Shown: positions 1 through 10,044 of the stretch, piece by piece
Numbering within the stretch: position 1 is the first letter of the stretch
Layout of the letters: the number at the start of each line of letters is the position of its first letter
Assembly: GCA_025093555.1 (NCBI GenBank)
Contig: JAIWNF010000009.1
Location: forward strand, 771,501-835,500
From: Circinella umbellata
Lineage: Eukaryota > Mucoromycota > Mucoromycetes > Mucorales > Lichtheimiaceae
Reading direction: 5' to 3'
Length of the DNA stretch: 64,000 bases
The notes under the pieces: generated by a model
What the model saw: only the letters and a program-made list of their open reading frames with translations
Told to the model about the DNA's origin: nothing
Database searches by the model: none
Made by a program: the position numbers and the translations under genes

Positions 1-190
1 TATTATACTTTTTAAATTCATAAAGTAAATTGTTATCTTTATATGATCCATTTTTTGTAATATATATTTGAAAATTATTTTTATCTCTAATAATCTTATA
101 TTCTAATATATCGTATTTAATCATTTCTTTAATAATAATACTTCTTTTAATATTTCGTTTAAAATTAGTACACTCTAATATCTCTTCCAT
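1..190 (-). CDS. Partial copy of small AT-rich cassette ORF (left arm)
   Basis: This is the mirror copy of the 94-residue ORF at 11180-11464. The start codon is at 190-188 and the frame runs off the window at base 1, so about 63 residues are visible. The sequence is lysine-, asparagine- and isoleucine-rich, with no intron and no recognised domain. It lies immediately beyond the transposase gene in the same orientation, with about 110 bases between them, which suggests a two-gene cassette. I do not recognise the family. Confidence 0.6.
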   Translation of the reverse strand, partial: MEEILECTNFKRNIKRSIIIKEMIKYDILEYKIIRDKNNFQIYITKNGSYKDNNLLYEFKKYN

Positions 191-299
191 TTTTATAATA
201 ATATAAATTCAATTTTAATATCTTATTTATTTATTTTTATAAAATCCGTTTCAAAACTTTAAAAAGTCCATTTCATTTTCTAATATGCATTATAATTCT

Positions 300-1325
300 T
301 TAAGAAACTTTATTACTTTTATCAATATAAACATAACTAAATACTTGCAAATCATTCAAATTAATAACATTATATTTTTTTCTTACTTTTTTTCCATTAT
401 CTTGAAATATATTTAGAAATTGATCCCATATATTCTTTTTATATAAACGTTTTCTCCATTGGCATTCTAATAAATGATAATATAGTTTATTTTTTGTTCT
501 GTATTGTGGTTTTATTGCAATTTTAAAACCATTCCATGTTCCTTCAATTGTATTTGTATGCGCATATGTGATAGGATCTTTAAAATATTTTTTATGGTTA
601 ACAGTTTTATGATTATATCCATTTTCTTTTAAATCAACATAACCTTTCCAACAATCTGTATAAATAGTAGTTCCTGGCTTAACATATTTCTTAATGTTTT
701 TTAATAAGGTAGCTTTATCACGTTTTTCTACAGGTATTGTAAATACCTTTTTAGTACCACGTTCCACACCACCTAATACCCATATTCCATTAACAGGATG
801 GCCTTTATTATATTTTCTTTTATTAAATAATGATTCATCAATTTCTACTTCTTTATTTATTCCACCTATTACATTGTTTTTAATATTTTCAATTATATCC
901 ATATGAACTATATTACGAAATAAGTTATAATAATAGCTAATAGTAGATTCAGTAACATTTAATGATGCTGAAACACTATTTTGTGGTGTTTTTTTTAAAT
1001 ATTCATATAATATATGTAAAATATTATTTATTGGTAATTTTAAATTATAAAAGAAAGTATCTTTAAATATAGAAATCTGTTTTCTACATTGATAATTATT
1101 ACATCTATAAACCCTCTTCTTTATATAATATGATATTGTAAAGTTACATTTATTACATCTTACTATTTTATTTAAAATATTTTTATTAAATAAATAATCA
1201 ATTGCTTTATCTTCATCTATAAAAATTTCATAAAGCTCTTTAAATGGAGTAATGATAATTTGTGATAAAAACTTTTTTTTAATATTAACCTCTTCTTCTT
1301 GAAAACAAAATTGATTTACTTCCAT
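300..1325 (-). CDS. ISXO2-like (Merlin/IS1595-type) DDE transposase, left-arm copy
   Basis: Intact 341-residue intronless ORF. Residues 57-80 carry a zinc ribbon (C57, C60, C75, C80) typical of the N-terminus of IS1595/ISXO2 transposases. The DDE core is visible: D163 in an EIDES context, followed by a G-W-V-L-G-G strand; D224 in IYTDCW; and N258/E261 in HTNTIEG. This family catalyses DNA cut-and-paste; its eukaryotic members are the Merlin superfamily. The base composition is far more AT-rich than the neighbouring host genes and the codons favour AAA/AAT. The protein is identical to the right-arm copy. I could not identify convincing terminal inverted repeats around this single gene. Confidence 0.9.
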   Translation of the reverse strand: MEVNQFCFQEEEVNIKKKFLSQIIITPFKELYEIFIDEDKAIDYLFNKNILNKIVRCNKCNFTISYYIKKRVYRCNNYQCRKQISIFKDTFFYNLKLPINNILHILYEYLKKTPQNSVSASLNVTESTISYYYNLFRNIVHMDIIENIKNNVIGGINKEVEIDESLFNKRKYNKGHPVNGIWVLGGVERGTKKVFTIPVEKRDKATLLKNIKKYVKPGTTIYTDCWKGYVDLKENGYNHKTVNHKKYFKDPITYAHTNTIEGTWNGFKIAIKPQYRTKNKLYYHLLECQWRKRLYKKNIWDQFLNIFQDNGKKVRKKYNVINLNDLQVFSYVYIDKSNKVS

Positions 1326-1639
1326 TTTTTATTCATATTTATAAATGCTTTTTAATATTTAAAGCAAAATTCAATTTTTATAATTTTATAAAATAAAAAG
1401 AACGTCGGAGTTTGACGTATGTCACATATTCTATAATCTATCCAAGAACAGTTGCTTTAAAGAAGATATGCTTCTAGTATAGTTTTATTAATGTAAGCGG
1501 AGATACAATAAAAAAACTACCTACATGTTAATTTGCGTTTTAATTTGCGTTTTGCGTTTTATTTTTGATATTATCGCTTTCTTATTGGTCAGCGGAATAA
1601 TCGTCATCATACTCGTCATCGTTGATGTGACGACATGTT

Positions 1640-1743
1640 TTAATTTGCGTTTTATTTTGCGTTTTGCGTTTTGCGTTTTAATTTTGCGTTTTATTTTGCG
1701 TTTTGCGTTTTAATTTTGCGTTTTATTTTGCGTTTTGCGTTTT
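1640..1743 (+). repeat. TTTTGCG-based tandem array, left arm (longer allele)
   Basis: Irregular array of GCGTTTT units with TTTTATT and TTTTAATT interruptions. A shorter outlying block lies at about 1526-1563. This array is 104 bases long, 32 more than its mirror, and it accounts for the change in pairing offset between the outer and inner arm. Confidence 0.85.
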
Positions 1744-1784
1744 ACTTTTTATTTTATTGCTGCGTTGAACATGAATCAACAATT

Positions 1785-1990
1785 TTATAAAGTACTAAGT
1801 CGTTGCTATGATTGTTACAAATCAAAGCCCCTCCATGCAGATAAGGCGAATAGGAGAAATTTATATGAGCACCATCAAACTGTTCATAGTAAGTGAAAAA
1901 AATAACAATCTTAAAGTCTCTTATTAAAATGTATTTCTTGTTAGAACTTAGGAGATACTGAGTAAGTAATTTTCAGTTCAGTCACACTCA
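1785..1990 (+). pseudogene. Detached fragment of orphan-family gene (left arm)
   Basis: A short open stretch (about 1788-1896) encodes a block containing the motifs YKVLSR, CYKSKPL and HHQTVHSK before a stop. The same block, followed by the same noncoding sequence, occurs at 12540-12775. There it is joined directly to the HER-ending block that in this arm lies 0.8 kb downstream. The arm and the right flank therefore carry the pieces in a different order. The mirror copy lies at about 9412-9617 on the minus strand. Confidence 0.6.
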
Positions 1991-2370
1991 ACTCTTTATT
2001 TACCTTTTTGTTTATTAATAATCATAGGACAATATTCATTACTGAAAGTCTCTTAGCAAGCAACGTAAATATATTTTTAACTTCCCCTTTTCTTTTCTTT
2101 TTTTGCTTTACTAATTCACACCCTTTACTTAGCCAAATATCGAGTACTCCGTTGTTTATGAATGTTGTGTCTGTGATTTTTTTGGTCATACGATAGAAGA
2201 TCTCAGCACTCATTTCGAAGAACATTTACCACGAAGTAGTCAAAAACGATCTGCAGAGACCGACTTAACAAGTACCAATAACGTATGACCTTTGTAGGAT
2301 CTGGAAAAAAACATATCTGTATGCTTATTTGACCTTTCTTTTTTATCTTTATAGATTAAAATTCTGAAAG

Positions 2371-3595
2371 GTAAAAGGGCTCTTGAAAATTAATCCACAA
2401 GACACCCCAAAAATCATGAAAAGTGATCAAGAAAAACTCTCAAAAATGTATGTTCTGAGACTGAAAAGCATAGCGGAATTGGATCCAATGAGTAGAAAAA
2501 TTTTAAATGGATACCACGAAGACCAAAGAAAGTTGTTAACGTTGCAAAAATACCCACAATGTATGAGGATTTTACAATCCGCGATATCATGTCGTAGCCA
2601 TGAAGAGTTTGACTCATTCACATTCCCAAGTTTCGAGCTAGATGTTGGCAGTAGCAAGGAACGACAATTTTACCACTTTCTAAAACACGTTCTATACGAT
2701 TATTCATCAAAATGCTTCCGAAACTCTTCCATTTACACCAACCATGAACGAACATTTTTTTCAGTTTATGTTATACCTATTTTCAGTCACTTCGAAAACT
2801 AACACCAAGGCATTCATTTCGAATGGTAAGTTATCTAATTATATAAATGAACTATGAATGCGAATTGATAAAAACTATTTCCTAGTAACCATCATTTAAT
2901 TTAGGTGCGAGACTTGGATGAAAAGTCGTCAAGCGACGTCCTTCTCAGCATCGCTATGGCAATCCCCATCTACTAGCTTTGCCGATGGTGTTGGTTATTC
3001 CACCAACATTGGAATCATGGACGACGAAAGAATAATTTTTGAATCATCTTCTGGGCCGAGACAAGAAGACGTTCAGCATACCTATGGGGATACACTAAAA
3101 AACATTGAAGCACTTACCTCGATCATCTGCTTAAAAGCGTATAAACTCGAAAATGCACGTTATTCAACTCTTACATGTTATAAGTCAATATGTATCCATT
3201 CAATTAAGCGAACTCTCACATTATCTGTACTAAAAATTACCGAAGATAAGAAGTTTTTATACGAAGAACTACGAACAGCCACAATTCCTATTGGTTACCA
3301 TGAATGCCATTATTGGTATGAAATTCTGGAGCTAGTTTCACACATGCAGGTTCGTATTAGAGTATAAGCGATTTCCATCGGTCGAGCAAATAATCAATAA
3401 TGATACTTTTTATAGGAATTGCTTGAGGAACAAGAAGATGTTGATAGTGATTTACGAATTGAGCACTCGGATCCACTCATAGAAGAAAAAGAAACCATAA
3501 AATACGTATTTGAAACACAACAAATACCGATCAGTATCATTTCACCGGAAAGCAACTTATCTGATCACGATGCCACCACCGAGAATACCTTGTAG
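2371..3595 (+). pseudogene. Mucoralean orphan-family gene with one nonsense codon (left arm)
   Basis: Three exons can be joined by splice signals and phase: about 2371-2825, 2905-3349 and 3416-3595 (stop at 3593). The protein has the hallmarks of a repetitive hypothetical family that I associate with Mucorales: a GSSKERQFYHFLKHVL block, a FEWCET..MKSR block, an ESSSGPRQEDVQHTYGDTLK block, and an acidic C-terminal tail ending DATTENTL. Codon 2800-2802 is TAA inside what should be continuous exon 1 (HFEN-stop-HQGIHFEWCE), so the copy looks inactive unless read through. The start is uncertain because upstream exons are not recognisable. The stop codon is only 6 bases before the DIRS terminus. 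Function of the family is unknown. Confidence 0.65.
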
Positions 3596-3601
3596 CTATA
3601 T

Positions 3602-3769
3602 TGTCCAGTAACGACGACATAGGAAGTCGTCTACAACATTACACGACAAAGGGGACCTTGGCTGTGGATCAATTCTTTCTTTATTTAAAATCGAAACATT
3701 ATACTACTGAGAATTAATTATGAAATAATAAAAGAAAATATTGTCTAAGTCTATAATCTCTATCTTCTT
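3602..3769 (+). repeat. DIRS left inverted terminal repeat
   Basis: 168 bases matching the reverse complement of 7633-7800. The first 64 bases (3602-3665) recur in direct orientation at 7512-7575. They contain a small hairpin, GACGAC...GTCGTC, around 3613-3632. Confidence 0.88.
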
Positions 3770-3821
3770 TTCATTCGAACATTTTACTACGCTCCTGGAC
3801 TTCTCACCGCCGTAGCTTCTT

Positions 3822-4669
3822 ATGAACAATGATGATGCCACCCCCGAATGGGCTCATGCCCTACTTCAACGATTGCATGCAGTCGAACAACAATTGGCTA
3901 CTACAGCCACTCTTCACCAGGATCCTAACGTTACGGTTCGCAATCCTGGGGCTGATTTTACACCAACTGAACAAATGTTGGTTCAATATCCATTTATTCA
4001 AGAGAATTTCTTCAAACGTCCCTTGGAAGATGGTCAACGTCGACAATTTCTTTTTGATTGTCCCAAGAATTCGATCCGCAATTATGATCGCCTAAGATCA
4101 ATAAGGTTAATGTGTCTTCTTCAGCAAAGCATTACGATTCAGCATTGTATAATATACAATATCGTTTATCAGGGCTCACAAGACCTTTGGATTGGTTTTT
4201 ATATCAAACCCTACATGGCAACTTGGATGATACTACAAGTCGACAACAAAGCAGCGATTTTGCACAAGCCATGCACGAACTGCTATCTGACTTGGCATCC
4301 TATATTACCACATTACGTACCGATAATCTTTACAAGGGTCTTCCCAACCACATTGAAGCTCCAGGCTCTCAGCAAGAAAATTTTTTGGTTGACACCCAAG
4401 ACATGTTGGAACACATTAAACTTCAGCAATCGATTCAAACTGTTACCCAACGAAAACCCAAGAAAAACAAGGGACCTCGATCCCATAGTTTTCAAAAACA
4501 CGATCAGGATAAACAATATACTGACCAGTCTCAGCGTCGTTCCGCTGAAAACACCAATTATCATTCATCATCGTCTCATTCTATGGTCAATAACGGGGGT
4601 TCAAGACCTCCGCAACAATCTCAGCAGCGGGATTTTCACCCTCGCCAATCTCACCCGAGATCAAATTAA
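3822..4669 (+). pseudogene. DIRS gag-like protein gene with a frameshift
   Basis: Starts at ATG 3822 in one frame and continues in another from about 4091 to the TAA at 4667. The span of 848 bases is one short of a whole number of codons. The first part has a PFIQENFFKRPL block. Across the break, the second frame reads PKINKVNVSSSAKHYDSAL and IQYRLSGLTRPLDWF, blocks found in DIRS gag-like ORFs of fungi. A single base appears to be missing near 4091, where YDPPK would be expected. The C-terminal third is basic, Gln/Ser-rich and disordered. A programmed frameshift is possible but there is no obvious slippery site. It probably encodes a nucleic-acid-binding structural protein. Confidence 0.75.
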
Positions 4670-4671
4670 AA

Positions 4672-7521
4672 ATGGTCGGAGGACGTCTCTCTTCCTATTA
4701 TTCTACCTGGTCTTCTTCTCTTGGTTTCCAAGTCTCACCATGGCTCCGAATAATACTCAAGCACGGTTACCGTCTACCGCTCCTGTCTCCGCCACCGCTT
4801 ACAAACCACCAACTTTTTCCACACTCCTTCATAGACTCCACTTCAATTATCGATCAAGAAATCACGACACTTTTAAAGAAAGAAGCCATAGAAAAAGTTC
4901 CTCCGCATACTCCGGGCTTCCGGTCTCGCCTATTCTTACTACCGAAGAAGGATGGCGGCCTTCGTCCAGTTCTCAATCTTCGACCACTCAATCAATATCT
5001 CCCGACCATTCACTTCAAAATGGAATCTTGGCCAACAATAACCAATATGATCCAACCAGGAGATTATTTAACATCAATCGATTTAAAAGATGCCTTTCAC
5101 CACATTGCTATTCATCCAATACATCGCCATCTTCTACAGTTTCAATGGCGCAACAAATTATACCAATACAAAGTTCTCCCATTTGGTCTCAGCCTGTCAC
5201 CGATCATATTCACCAAAACACTGAAACCAGTCCTAAAATGGGCTCGACAACAAGGCATTCGATTGACCGCTTATATGGACGACCTGCTGATCATGGCAAA
5301 ATCAGCACATCAAGCACAGCAACATACTACCCGGATAGCTCAAAAATTGCAAGAACTCGGCTGGCTTCTGAACAACAAGAAGTTGCAACTAATTCCAACT
5401 CAAGATATCAACCATTTGGGCATGTGCATCAACACCAAAACAATGACGATCTCAATTCCTGGCAAAAAGATTCGAACACTTCGACGCAATGCTTACCAGC
5501 TACTACACATGAAGACTGTATCATAGACGAAACTGGCACAATTCATTGGCTCAGCCATTGCTACTCAACTGGGCAACCAACAGGCCAGATTTCGAACCCG
5601 TCATTTATTAAAACAACTAAATCGAACTCGCAATCATCTAACAGCCTCGATTACAGCACCAATGCAACAAGAACTCGTCTGGTGGATTTCCCAATTACAA
5701 ACATGGAATGGCGCACACATACTACAGCATCAGCCAGTGACACAAATTTTCACGGATGCTTCAACCAAAGGTTATAGAATAGTGCAAGACCATATATGCC
5801 TCTCTGGCAAATGGACAGCGCAAGAACGCCGTTTTCACATCAACTACTTGGAACTTCTGACCGTATGGAAAGCATTACAAACGTCATCTCTAGTCAAGAC
5901 CTCGCATATACAACTATGCATGGACAATATCAGCGCCATGGCATATATTCGACATTTTGGCGGAACCAAGTCAACAATTCTCAACACATTGGCAATGAAG
6001 ATATGGAATTATTGTTTCCAGCACCATCTAACTTTGACAACCCTTTATGTCCCGTCAGCACACAACCCAGCAGACTCACCATCTCGAGCAATGACAATAC
6101 AGAACGAATGGACATTACCACCAGCAACTTATCAACTTTTGGACCAACTTTGGGGCCCTCACCACATCGACCTTTTTGCTTCGGCAGCCAACCGTCAGAC
6201 CAAACACTTTGTGAGTTGGCAACATCACCCCCAAGCCTTATGGACCAATGCCTTCAGCAAGCCTTGGAAAACGACACTGGGTCGCTTATATCTAGCCCCC
6301 CCTTGGAATCTCATTCTGCGATGTCTACAGCACTTGATTCAGCATCCACTACCTGCAACACTGATAACACCAAATTGGCCGTCAGCACCTTGGTACCCCA
6401 CTCGCCACTCAGCTCGCATTACAACCACCAATAGTAATCAACACCCCAACAAACGAGAACGATCTGTTGAACAAGAATCCCATATGGAGCTAATTAGCAT
6501 GGAACCTCGGCGCAAAACAATGAAATCAGCATCTGGTGCTGCTATAGCCATTACCAACAAGACCAAAAATATTAACCCATCAACAAAAATAAGACAAGTG
6601 GTATATGAACGTTGGTGTGAATTTACCGATTTAAATTTCATGGAGCCTAATGTCTTTCATTTGACCAGCTTTCTCGCTTCTCAGTATGAAACAAAAAAAT
6701 GGAAAATAAGTATGGTGCTTGCTTATCAATCATCAATACTCGCACTTTATACAACAGCACAAAGTAACCAGATATGTAACCATCAGCATTTCCAAGACTT
6801 TCACAAAGGCTTACGTCAAGGCACCATACTTCCACAAAAATCCTTTGACTATGATTTACAACCAGCTTTAAGTCATATTCTTTCATTAGGCGACAATAAC
6901 AAGATGACGGTCGACCTTTTAACAGCAAAATTAGCATGGCTATTAGCAATGGTCGGTTTTCTACGCCCCTCAGATCTAGAACGCATTGACCTTGCACAAT
7001 GCTCTATTTCACAAGATGATATTCTTTCATTGGTCATTGTTGCTCCTAAAGAAAAAAGAAGTGGTCTACGCATTACAAAAACGGTCACTATACATCCTCA
7101 CCAGGATCCTTTGGTTTGTCCCGTCAATACTTACAAGACTTATTGTTCCCGCGTTGCTTCCACCTCTGTTTCTATGCCACACCCGGTTTTTACTGAAGTA
7201 TCTTTGGTACCGCTTTTACGGTATGTCCATCACCATGATTAAGGCCTATCTAGTCAACGGATTAGTAAATACATAAATCAAGTTATGAAATTTGTTGGTC
7301 GTCCACCAGGTGCACCCATTCCGAAAGCACGAGCTTTAGGTGCTACACTAGCCGCACAATCAGGTGTTTCTGTCGAAAACCTGGTAGTCCAAGGGACCTG
7401 GTCATCAAGAAAAATGTTTGAACAATTTTATCGCATATCAGTTCAAACTCAAGAAAATTTTACTTCAAGTACTCTGGATACACAGCCAAGGTCCCCGACA
7501 AGGATGTGTAATGTCCAGTAA
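4672..7521 (+). pseudogene. DIRS pol: RT-RNase H-methyltransferase-like-tyrosine recombinase frame with two stops
   Basis: One reading frame runs from ATG 4672, two bases after the gag stop, to 7521. It is interrupted only by TAG at 5524-5526 and TAA at 7240-7242. Reverse transcriptase motifs: LLPKKDGGLRPVLNLRPLNQ, SIDLKDAFHHI, and the catalytic YMDD at about residues 201-204. RNase H follows (IFTDAST, NYLELLTVW, MDNISAMAYI, AHNPADSPSR). A DIRS methyltransferase-like segment comes next (HIDLFAS..N, LAPPW, TPNWPSAPWYP). The tyrosine recombinase has Arg in FLRPSDLERI, a KARALGATLAAQSGV box, and the presumed nucleophile Tyr in FEQFYR. Strong similarity continues on both sides of each stop, so these are point nonsense mutations or readthrough sites. 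Confidence 0.85.
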
Positions 7522-7575
7522 TGACGACATAGGAAGTCGTCTACAACATTACACGACAAAGGGGACCTTGGCTGT
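7482..7575 (+). repeat. DIRS internal complementary region
   Basis: Contains the 64-base terminal core in the left-ITR orientation (7512-7575). It is preceded by ACAGCCAAGGTCCCC (7482-7496), the reverse complement of the core's last 15 bases. Such a region lets the two element ends be brought together during circular replication of DIRS retrotransposons. It overlaps the end of the recombinase frame, which stops at 7521. Confidence 0.8.
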
Positions 7576-7632
7576 CCCCACCCTCCCTCCGCTTTATTTT
7601 ATTTATTTTATTTATTTATTACTTTCTCATTC

Positions 7633-7800
7633 AAGAAGATAGAGATTATAGACTTAGACAATATTTTCTTTTATTATTTCATAATTAATTCTCAGTAGTA
7701 TAATGTTTCGATTTTAAATAAAGAAAGAATTGATCCACAGCCAAGGTCCCCTTTGTCATGTAATGTTGTAGACGACTTCCTATGTCGTCGTTACTGGACA
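7633..7800 (-). repeat. DIRS right inverted terminal repeat
   Basis: Inverted copy of the left terminus with one visible substitution (CATG instead of CACG in the 64-base core). The flanking sequences on both sides continue the same mirror symmetry outward. Confidence 0.88.
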
Positions 7801-7806
7801 ATATAG

Positions 7807-9031
7807 CTACGAGGTATTCTCGGTGGTGGCATCGTGATCAGATAAGTTGCTTTCCGGTGAAATGATACTGATCGGTATTTGTTGTGTTTCAAATACGTAT
7901 TTTATGGTTTCTTTTTCTTCTATGAGTGGATCCGAGTGCTCAATTCGTAAATCACTATCAACATCTTCTTGTTCCTCAAGCAATTCCTATAAAAAGTATC
8001 ATTATTGATTATTTGCTCGACCGATGGAAATCGCTTATACTCTAATACGAACCTGCATGTGTGAAACTAGCTCCAGAATTTCATACCAATAATGGCATTC
8101 ATGGTAACCAATAGGAATTGTGGCTGTTCGTAGTTCTTCGTATAAAAACTTCTTATCTTCGGTAATTTTTAGTACAGATAATGTGAGAGTTCGCTTAATT
8201 GAATGGATACATATTGACTTATAACATGTAAGAGTTGAATAACGTGCATTTTCGAGTTTATACGCTTTTAAGCAGATGATCGAGGTAAGTGCTTCAATGT
8301 TTTTTAGTGTATCCCCATAGGTATGCTGAACGTCTTCTTGTCTCGGCCCAGAAGATGATTCAAAAATTATTCTTTCGTCGTCCATGATTCCAATGTTGGT
8401 GGAATAACCAACACCATCGGCAAAGCTAGTAGATGGGGATTGCCATAGCGATGCTGAGAAGGACGTCGCTTGACGACTTTTCATCCAAGTCTCGCACCTA
8501 AATTAAATGATGGTTACTAGGAAATAGTTTTTATCAATTCGCATTCATAGTTCATTTATATAATTAGATAACTTACCATTCGAAATGAATGCCTTGGTGT
8601 TAGTTTTCGAAGTGACTGAAAATAGGTATAACATAAACTGAAAAAAATGTTCGTTCATGGTTGGTGTAAATGGAAGAGTTTCGGAAGCATTTTGATGAAT
8701 AATCGTATAGAACGTGTTTTAGAAAGTGGTAAAATTGTCGTTCCTTGCTACTGCCAACATCTAGCTCGAAACTTGGGAATGTGAATGAGTCAAACTCTTC
8801 ATGGCTACGACATGATATCGCGGATTGTAAAATCCTCATACATTGTGGGTATTTTTGCAACGTTAACAACTTTCTTTGGTCTTCGTGGTATCCATTTAAA
8901 ATTTTTCTACTCATTGGATCCAATTCCGCTATGCTTTTCAGTCTCAGAACATACATTTTTGAGAGTTTTTCTTGATCACTTTTCATGATTTTTGGGGTGT
9001 CTTGTGGATTAATTTTCAAGAGCCCTTTTAC
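7807..9031 (-). pseudogene. Mucoralean orphan-family gene with the same nonsense codon (right arm)
   Basis: Mirror image of 2371-3595, with exons at about 9031-8577, 8497-8053 and 7986-7807. It shares the in-frame stop (8602-8600), so the mutation predates the duplication or was spread by conversion. The penultimate codon differs (Ser instead of Leu) because of the single base difference at 7811/3591. Confidence 0.65.
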
Positions 9032-9658
9032 CTTTCAGAATTTTAATCTATAAAGATAAAAAAGAAAGGTCAAATAAGCATACAGATATGTTTTTTTCCA
9101 GATCCTACAAAGGTCATACGTTATTGGTACTTGTTAAGTCGGTCTCTGCAGATCGTTTTTGACTACTTCGTGGTAAATGTTCTTCGAAATGAGTGCTGAG
9201 ATCTTCTATCGTATGACCAAAAAAATCACAGACACAACATTCATAAACAACGGAGTACTCGATATTTGGCTAAGTAAAGGGTGTGAATTAGTAAAGCAAA
9301 AAAAGAAAAGAAAAGGGGAAGTTAAAAATATATTTACGTTGCTTGCTAAGAGACTTTCAGTAATGAATATTGTCCTATGATTATTAATAAACAAAAAGGT
9401 AAATAAAGAGTTGAGTGTGACTGAACTGAAAATTACTTACTCAGTATCTCCTAAGTTCTAACAAGAAATACATTTTAATAAGAGACTTTAAGATTGTTAT
9501 TTTTTTCACTTACTATGAACAGTTTGATGGTGCTCATATAAATTTCTCCTATTCGCCTTATCTGCATGGAGGGGCTTTGATTTGTAACAATCATAGCAAC
9601 GACTTAGTACTTTATAAAATTGTTGATTCATGTTCAACGCAGCAATAAAATAAAAAGT

Positions 9659-9730
9659 AAAACGCAAAACGCAAAATAAAACGCAAAATTAAAACGCAAA
9701 ACGCAAAACGCAAAATAAAACGCAAATTAA
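9659..9730 (-). repeat. TTTTGCG-based tandem array, right arm (shorter allele)
   Basis: Mirror of 1640-1743 but 72 bases long. One super-unit of about 32 bases is missing, the expected result of slippage or unequal exchange after the arms were formed. Confidence 0.85.
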
Positions 9731-9991
9731 AACATGTCGTCACATCAACGATGACGAGTATGATGACGATTATTCCGCTGACCAATAAGAAAGCGATAAT
9801 ATCAAAAATAAAACGCAAAACGCAAATTAAAACGCAAATTAACATGTAGGTAGTTTTTTTATTGTATCTCCGCTTACATTAATAAAACTATACTAGAAGC
9901 ATATCTTCTTTAAAGCAACTGTTCTTGGATAGATTATAGAATATGTGACATACGTCAAACTCCGACGTTCTTTTTATTTTATAAAATTATA

Positions 9992-9999
9992 AAAATTGA
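9992..9999 (+). promoter_or_regulatory. AAAATTGA motif upstream of transposase
   Basis: Exact octamer 45 bases upstream of the transposase ATG; the mirror copy is at 1371-1378. It matches the published mimivirus early-promoter motif. The octamer also occurs elsewhere in this AT-rich window (about 14440 and 34005), so chance is possible. Confidence 0.25.
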
Positions 10000-10044
10000 A
10001 TTTTGCTTTAAATATTAAAAAGCATTTATAAATATGAATAAAAA

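Larger units (their letters stand above)
1..3769 (+). repeat. Left arm of giant inverted repeat (truncated by window start)
   Basis: Read in reverse complement, this stretch matches 7633-11369. Position p pairs with 11370-p up to about 1640 and with 11402-p from about 1745 inward. Differences I could see are few: one T/C at 3591 (7811 on the other arm), one C/T in the DIRS terminal repeat, and a 32-bp copy-number difference in the TTTTGCG array. The match runs straight through the DIRS terminal repeat (3602-3769) and stops just after it, where the two sides diverge. The arm holds, from outside in, a partial small ORF, an ISXO2-type transposase, a heptamer array and an orphan-family pseudogene. 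The true outer end lies beyond the window. Confidence 0.95.
3602..7800 (+). mobile_element. DIRS-type tyrosine-recombinase retrotransposon
   Basis: A 4.2-kb element with inverted terminal repeats (3602-3769 and 7633-7800, one mismatch seen). A third copy of the outermost 64 bases lies inside near the right end, the internal complementary region of DIRS elements. It encodes a gag-like ORF and one long frame with reverse transcriptase, RNase H, a methyltransferase-like domain and a tyrosine recombinase. These elements replicate through RNA and are thought to integrate as a circle by tyrosine recombination, leaving no target-site duplication; none is seen here. It sits precisely at the symmetry centre of the larger inverted repeat. 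The coding regions carry one frameshift and two stops, so this copy is probably not autonomous. Confidence 0.9.

Noticed and set aside
1525..1713. 62-codon ORF in the heptamer region (and its mirror of 77 codons)
   Set aside because: It is a translation of the TTTTGCG repeat with no protein character.
2008..2225. Pair of overlapping sense/antisense ORFs (62 and 67 codons) mirrored in both arms
   Set aside because: Lie in the noncoding upstream part of the orphan gene and look like accidental frames.
3613..3632. GACGAC/GTCGTC dyads in the DIRS ends considered as CRISPR-like repeats
   Set aside because: Only three copies, explained fully by the terminal repeats and internal complementary region of the retrotransposon.
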